A model generated the notes under the pieces. It did not search any database. It was not told the DNA's origin and saw nothing but the letters and a program-made list of their open reading frames with translations. A stretch of DNA of 6,836 nucleotides from Pseudobdellovibrionaceae bacterium (GTDB lineage Bacteria > Bdellovibrionota > Bdellovibrionia > Bdellovibrionales > JAMPXM01). A program made the translations under genes and the position numbers. Of this stretch, positions 5,720 through 6,836 are shown one piece after another. Numbering within the stretch: position 1 is the stretch's first letter; each line of letters starts with the position of its first letter. Location of the stretch: positions 1-6,836 of the forward strand of contig CAJYOV010000114.1 of the NCBI GenBank assembly GCA_913776405.1, given 5' to 3'.

Positions 5720-6703
5720 ATGAATTCAGCCGTCCGTTCTTCATGTAGCTCTGCATCTCAGGTGTCTGCCAAGTCGGAGAGTCGCGCGCGTCTTGAGGCG
5801 TGGGCTCAGGCGGGTGAGCTCTACGCCCTGATCGACTCGTTCTTTGAGATCCCTTTGCCACTTGAGAAAGTAAAGCTCGAGACTCGCGACACGGATCCGG
5901 TCTTTTATGAACTCATCGCTTGGGAGAAGGTGACTTACGAGCCGCCGTTTCTCGCGAAGCTGACACCCCATGTTCTCGATTGGTTTTTGAACTCTCTTTC
6001 GACCGAGCGCTGGGGGCTTTTCATTGCGTCAAAAGCCGATCTGCAGACTCTGGCTTCTCACTTTCAGAAGTTCGTGATCGCGCGTGGGCCCGACGCTAAC
6101 CCGTACTTTCTTCGTTTTCACGATGCAGCCGTGCTCGACATCCTACTTCGGACCTGGGACCCAAGAGAGAAAGCGGTGTTCTTCGGCCCGGCGGATGCGC
6201 TGGCGCTTCCAGATCTCGATTCTGTTGACGTGCTGATCGAATCAAACCCGAGTCATGTCTTCGGTAAAAAGCCGGTCGTACCACGGCCAGAAGACTGCCT
6301 GGTGCAGCTTCGTGATTCACAACTGAAGCTGTGCGCGGAAGCGATCGACAAAGACCTCGTCAAAGTCATCCACTGGCATCTTCGCAACCATCACTCAAAA
6401 GCGGTGCAGTTTCTCGATCGCCGAAGCCTCGAAGCGCGCGTGCAAGTCACGATTCAAATCGCTCGCCGCTATGGGCTCGGTACGATCTCGGATCTTGCTG
6501 GCTTTGCGGCTTTAATGTTTGAGCTTGCGCCGAACTTTTACCAACATCCGAGTTTCAAAAAAGTTCTCGAAGATAGCTCTCTTGCGTCGGACGTGAAGAT
6601 GCGTAAGCTCTCTCAAGTCATTAGCGACAAAGAGTGGAACGAGGCGGCCGAAGCCTACGATAGAAGCTTCTGGACACGCGCGCTCGCAAAGGTGCAGCGC
6701 TAA
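5720..6703 (+). CDS. DUF4123 domain protein, probable type VI secretion effector adaptor/chaperone
   Basis: Residues about 33-157 match the DUF4123 pattern. GELYALIDSFF opens the domain, a WGLFIASKADLQTL segment lies mid-domain, and a FLRFHDAAVLDILLRTWDP segment leads into AVFFGPADAL. Characterised DUF4123 proteins (Tap/TEC adaptors) bind a specific effector in the cytoplasm and help load it onto a VgrG spike of the type VI secretion system. The C-terminal part (about 195-315) is mostly helical, with HLRNHH, ARRYGLGTISDLAGFAALMF and a following NFYQHPSF; similar regions follow DUF4123 in other such proteins. The first 25 residues are Ser-rich and probably disordered; no signal peptide or membrane segment is seen. 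The start is ATG 5720, with only a weak purine-rich ribosome binding site (AAAGAAA), so a later start is possible. The gene is divergent from corA, and no other secretion gene is visible in the window. Domain call is firm; the role is inferred from family. Confidence 0.8.
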   Translation: MNSAVRSSCSSASQVSAKSESRARLEAWAQAGELYALIDSFFEIPLPLEKVKLETRDTDPVFYELIAWEKVTYEPPFLAKLTPHVLDWFLNSLSTERWGLFIASKADLQTLASHFQKFVIARGPDANPYFLRFHDAAVLDILLRTWDPREKAVFFGPADALALPDLDSVDVLIESNPSHVFGKKPVVPRPEDCLVQLRDSQLKLCAEAIDKDLVKVIHWHLRNHHSKAVQFLDRRSLEARVQVTIQIARRYGLGTISDLAGFAALMFELAPNFYQHPSFKKVLEDSSLASDVKMRKLSQVISDKEWNEAAEAYDRSFWTRALAKVQR

Positions 6704-6741
6704 AAACGGAAAGAAGCGTCCGCAGTCGTTTAGACTCCCCC

Positions 6742-6836
6742 GTGAGTCAAAGCTCCTCGGCCGCGACAACGTCGTTCTTTCGCCGCACATTGGAGCAACG
6801 ACTCAGACTGCCTTCAAGCAGGCTTCCTTGGAGGCG
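6742..6836 (+). CDS. Possible 5' end of the next gene (partial, unrecognised)
   Basis: A frame starting at GTG 6742 stays open to the window edge and would encode a Ser/Thr/Arg-rich N-terminus beginning SQSSSAATTSFFRRTLEQR. It starts 38 nt after the DUF4123 stop, on the same strand. No ribosome binding site is seen, and a five-pair hairpin GACTC-CCCCGT-GAGTC (6733-6748) covers the proposed start. With only 31 codons visible the frame could be open by chance. DUF4123 genes are commonly followed by their effector gene, which is the reason to record it. Confidence 0.2.
   Translation, partial: MSQSSSAATTSFFRRTLEQRLRLPSSRLPWR

Overview
The window is about 50-55% GC bacterial DNA with compact coding and one long, unusual non-coding gap. 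It reads as a proteobacterium-like or Bdellovibrionota-like Gram-negative. That is an inference from a class Ia-type ribonucleotide reductase, a GMN-type CorA and a DUF4123 protein, a family tied to type VI secretion. No 16S rRNA or other taxonomic marker is present, so the lineage stays open.

Layout. Bases 1-143 hold only the downstream flank of nrdB and a probable terminator. Bases 144-3577 are an nrdAB operon on the minus strand. It encodes the large (NrdA, 812 aa) and small (NrdB, 332 aa) subunits of class I ribonucleotide reductase, and the two genes overlap in an ATGA. All key catalytic residues are visible in both proteins. Bases 3578-4370 (about 790 bp) carry no convincing protein gene. 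They do hold a perfect 20-bp palindrome just upstream of the nrdA ribosome binding site, and farther out a block of about 180-230 nt that can fold extensively on the minus strand, with GNRA-type tetraloops. A TTGACA box lies upstream of that block. It is either a long nrdAB leader RNA (possibly a cis-regulator) or a separate small RNA; I could not assign it to a known family by eye.

Bases 4371-5504 (minus) encode a CorA-family divalent-cation channel with an intact GMN motif and two C-terminal membrane segments. A 215-bp divergent intergenic region follows. Bases 5720-6703 (plus) encode a 327-aa protein with an N-terminal DUF4123 domain, a family known as adaptors/chaperones that load effectors onto type VI secretion spikes. 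A frame starting near 6742 and open to the window edge may begin the next gene.

How they work together. NrdA and NrdB form one enzyme that makes deoxyribonucleotides. CorA and the DUF4123 protein have no evident functional link to it. The DUF4123 gene is probably the first gene of a cargo module running off the right edge. The part most worth follow-up is the non-coding stretch upstream of nrdA.
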